A DNA stretch of 64,000 nt. Source: Roseburia sp. CAG:303. GTDB lineage: Bacteria; Bacillota; Clostridia; Lachnospirales; Lachnospiraceae. Positions 62,264 to 64,000 of this stretch are shown piece after piece. Position 1 is the stretch's first letter. The number at the start of each line of letters is the position of its first letter. The stretch spans positions 51,871-115,870 of the forward strand of contig FR900145.1 of the NCBI GenBank assembly GCA_000437755.1, given 5' to 3'. The position numbers and the translations under genes were made by a program. The notes beneath the pieces were generated by a model that was given only the letters and a program-made list of their open reading frames with translations, was not told where the DNA came from and made no database searches.

Positions 62264-62283
62264 TACCGGAAAGTGAGGGCAGC

Positions 62284-63135
62284 ATGAGAATAGAACAACT
62301 GGAAGGAAAAGAACTGTATCGTACCAGACCACTATATCAGAGTATTTTTCGTGATACAGAATTATTTACGGACTTCTTCTACAGGAAGGCAGAAAAGGAC
62401 GGAAAAGCAATTGTGTGTATGGATGGGGAAGAAATTGTGTCTGAAGTTTTTCTTCTTCCGCGGCTGTTAAGCTGCAACGATTCCATGGCAGAAGCGGTTT
62501 ATCTGTATGGTGTGGCAACAAAGGAAGAATACCGCGGCAGGGGCATGATGAAAATACTCATGGAAAAGGCACTGGCGGAGGCGAAATGTGCCAATGCGGA
62601 TTTCGTCTATCTGATTCCGGAAAATCCTGAAATCTACAAAAGACTCGGATTCCGGCTGATAAAGGAAAGAAAAGAGAAAATTTATCAGTTAAGTGTAAAA
62701 GAAGCAAAGATGATGCTGAAATTTAATTTAGAACCGCTTACCGAAGCGAATTTTAAAGAAGATATTTATCAGGAAATCAATTCACTGGAAAATGAAATCC
62801 GTACCGGAAAAGAGCTGATGCCGTTCCGTGACCGGGAATACTTTAAGGAACGGATTGTCCAGGCAGGAATTGAAGGCGGCGGAGTGTATCTGCTGCGAAA
62901 GCGGAATGATTACAGCATTGCGGGCATCATTATGACCAGCGAAGAAACCGGCGAAATTGTGATTGAGGATATTGTCGGGGATGAAGAGAAGAAAGAGGGA
63001 TTTATCAAGGATTTCATGCGGTGGAAGGGCATGGCAGGCATGAAAGAAGAGATTTTCCCGGTCATGATTGCAGAGATAAAAGAGGGGATCGGAATTACGG
63101 ATGATATGGTTATACAGATAAATGACGTGTTATAA
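62284..63135 (+). CDS. GNAT-family N-acetyltransferase
   Basis: 283 residues. The acetyl-CoA binding motif A reads YGVATKEEYRGRGMMKILMEKAL (split around residues 78-100), followed by FVYLIPENPEIYKRLGF. The C-terminal 140 residues form a second domain. Layout resembles Eis-like acetyltransferases, but substrate is unknown. GTGAGGG precedes the ATG; 20 bases after the DUF2156 gene, so likely one operon from ispF. Confidence 0.85.
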   Translation: MRIEQLEGKELYRTRPLYQSIFRDTELFTDFFYRKAEKDGKAIVCMDGEEIVSEVFLLPRLLSCNDSMAEAVYLYGVATKEEYRGRGMMKILMEKALAEAKCANADFVYLIPENPEIYKRLGFRLIKERKEKIYQLSVKEAKMMLKFNLEPLTEANFKEDIYQEINSLENEIRTGKELMPFRDREYFKERIVQAGIEGGGVYLLRKRNDYSIAGIIMTSEETGEIVIEDIVGDEEKKEGFIKDFMRWKGMAGMKEEIFPVMIAEIKEGIGITDDMVIQINDVL

Positions 63136-63142
63136 TTTTTTC

Positions 63143-63171
63143 TTGAGATTTTTTCAGATTTGTCGTATACT
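63143..63171 (+). promoter_or_regulatory. Promoter of the receiver-ComFB gene
   Basis: TTGAGA at 63143-63148, 17-bp spacer, TATACT at 63166-63171. Confidence 0.75.
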
Positions 63172-63210
63172 ATGAAAGTAAGTAAAACGAAAGATGAGGA
63201 GTGAGGAAAA

Positions 63211-63879
63211 GTGAGCAGAAAAAGTAATGTATTAATTGTTACAGGGGAAGAATCACAGAAAAAAGAATTGGAGGCAATACTGTACGATAAGTATGTAACG
63301 GAAGTGTGCAGCAATGGAAAAGAAGCCTTCGATTACTTAAATAATCATTTTCCGGATGTGGATCTGGTCATTACTGCCATCCCATTGGAATCGATAGACG
63401 GATTTGAACTGCTGCGTTTAATGAAGATATCAAAGGTATTAAATGTCGTTCCGGTTCTTGTACTGATAGAGAACGAAGACACCGAGGATATCAGGAAAGC
63501 GATGGGCTTTGGTGCGGAAGATATTATAGAACTTCCGGAGGTAAGCGAAGTCATAAGAAACAGGGTGGATACCATTATCCGGCTGACAAGAAAACCGGAT
63601 TATAAGAATGTCATGGAAGAGCTGGTCATAGAGCAGATCGATAAGTATATTGATAAACTCGGAATTTGCAAGTGTCCGACCTGCCGATGCGATCTGGCGG
63701 CACTGGCATTGAACCATCTGAAACCGAAGTATGTAAACACAGAGAAAGGCAGGCTGATTTCGGTAACGGATAAGATGTCGTATGATAATATTCTTGAAAT
63801 CGTGGGTGTCATTGCAGAATGTGCAGAATCTGTAAAAATGAATCCTCGCCATACACTGACACGCAATAATGAAGAATAA
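63211..63879 (+). CDS. Degenerate receiver domain fused to a ComFB-like domain
   Basis: 222 residues from a GTG start with GAGGAGTGAGG before it. Residues 1-125 have the fold pattern of a response-regulator receiver (NVLIVTGEESQKKELEAIL, FELLRLMKISKVLNVVPVLVLIE). The phosphorylated Asp position is replaced (DLVITAIPLE), and the usual Lys-Pro is LPE, so it cannot work as a normal phospho-acceptor. Residues about 130-222 match ComFB (MEELVIEQIDKYIDKLGICKCPTCRCDLAALALNHLKPKYVN) with its conserved cysteines. ComFB proteins were linked to competence and more recently to cyclic dinucleotide binding. Single gene with promoter and terminator. Confidence 0.78.
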   Translation: MSRKSNVLIVTGEESQKKELEAILYDKYVTEVCSNGKEAFDYLNNHFPDVDLVITAIPLESIDGFELLRLMKISKVLNVVPVLVLIENEDTEDIRKAMGFGAEDIIELPEVSEVIRNRVDTIIRLTRKPDYKNVMEELVIEQIDKYIDKLGICKCPTCRCDLAALALNHLKPKYVNTEKGRLISVTDKMSYDNILEIVGVIAECAESVKMNPRHTLTRNNEE

Positions 63880-63892
63880 TTTCTGGAAAGAC

Positions 63893-63972
63893 AGCTTCGT
63901 TCCTTGAGATAGTGAATGTTCCGTTTTGGTGGAATGGAGCATATCGCGGGAGGGAACGGAGCTTAAATTTTT
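63893..63972 (+). terminator. Long terminator hairpin after the receiver-ComFB gene
   Basis: Outer stem AGCTTCGTTCC / GGAACGGAGCT (one mismatch), with additional inner pairing, followed by AAATTTTTATTT. Unusually long (about 70 bases). Confidence 0.65.
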
Positions 63973-63993
63973 ATTTATATATGAGGTAAAATC

Positions 63994-64000
63994 ATGAAAT
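63994..64000 (+). CDS. Start of a gene cut by the window edge
   Basis: ATGAAAT at the very end, with GAGGT 7 bases before it (63983-63987). Only two codons are visible, so nothing can be said of the product. Confidence 0.4.

Overview
The window looks like chromosome of an endospore-forming, fibre-degrading Lachnospiraceae member (Clostridia; Roseburia/Agathobacter/Lachnospira type). The evidence is low GC content, strong AGGAGG ribosome-binding sites, TTGACA-N17-TATAAT promoters, a complete spoVAA-AB-AC-AD-AE operon, sortase-type surface proteins, and pectin-directed carbohydrate enzymes next to sugar ABC transporters that lack their own ATPase. The genus cannot be fixed from the sequence alone. 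There is no rRNA, CRISPR array, prophage or transposase.

Layout. 1-5560: end of a lipid kinase, the primary sigma factor rpoD, a 200-bp palindromic repeat element, a cytoplasmic PL11 rhamnogalacturonan lyase and an Lgt-like transferase. 5682-13463: glutamate synthase gltBD and an initiating sugar-phosphate transferase for exopolysaccharide. 13706-35163: a large glycan-acquisition locus. It holds three related secreted or wall-anchored proteins, then a polycistron starting from a consensus promoter: a large substrate-binding protein with extra domains, two permeases, an NHL-propeller/YIP1 membrane protein, a DUF5696 protein, two more permeases and a lipoprotein substrate-binding protein. A 1248-residue GH36-GH43 fusion follows under its own weak promoter. 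35334-38279 (minus strand): the spoVA operon with a sigma-G-like promoter. 38404-45556: class A penicillin-binding protein, YigZ/IMPACT protein, TypA/BipA GTPase, a small GH43-like enzyme and a two-OB-fold SSB-like protein. 45580-47595: lysine riboswitch controlling dapA-dapB. 47771-52711: four-gene Gld-type ABC export complex. 52785-53936: small lipoprotein and a CwlC-like amidase. 53974-56118 (minus): argS and a small membrane protein. 56301-60356: NdpA-like nucleoid protein, CPBP protease, UDP-galactopyranose mutase and a GT2 glycosyltransferase. 60421-64000: tRNA-Val and tRNA-Met, ispF, a DUF2156 protein, a GNAT protein, a degenerate receiver-ComFB fusion, and the first codons of another gene.

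How it fits together. The PL11 lyase, GH36-GH43 fusion and second GH43-like enzyme all lack signal peptides, so they act on imported oligosaccharides, most plausibly arabinogalactan or rhamnogalacturonan-I fragments from pectin (inference). The three surface proteins, the two binding proteins and the four permeases would capture and import them. No ATP-binding subunit is encoded in this locus, so a shared MsmX-type ATPase is expected elsewhere. The YIP1/NHL and DUF5696 proteins sit inside the transporter polycistron with no established role and are the best candidates for an undescribed component. A second notable thread is a family of short palindromic repeats (arms near AATTGCGAAAY) found after rpoD and before the penicillin-binding protein gene.
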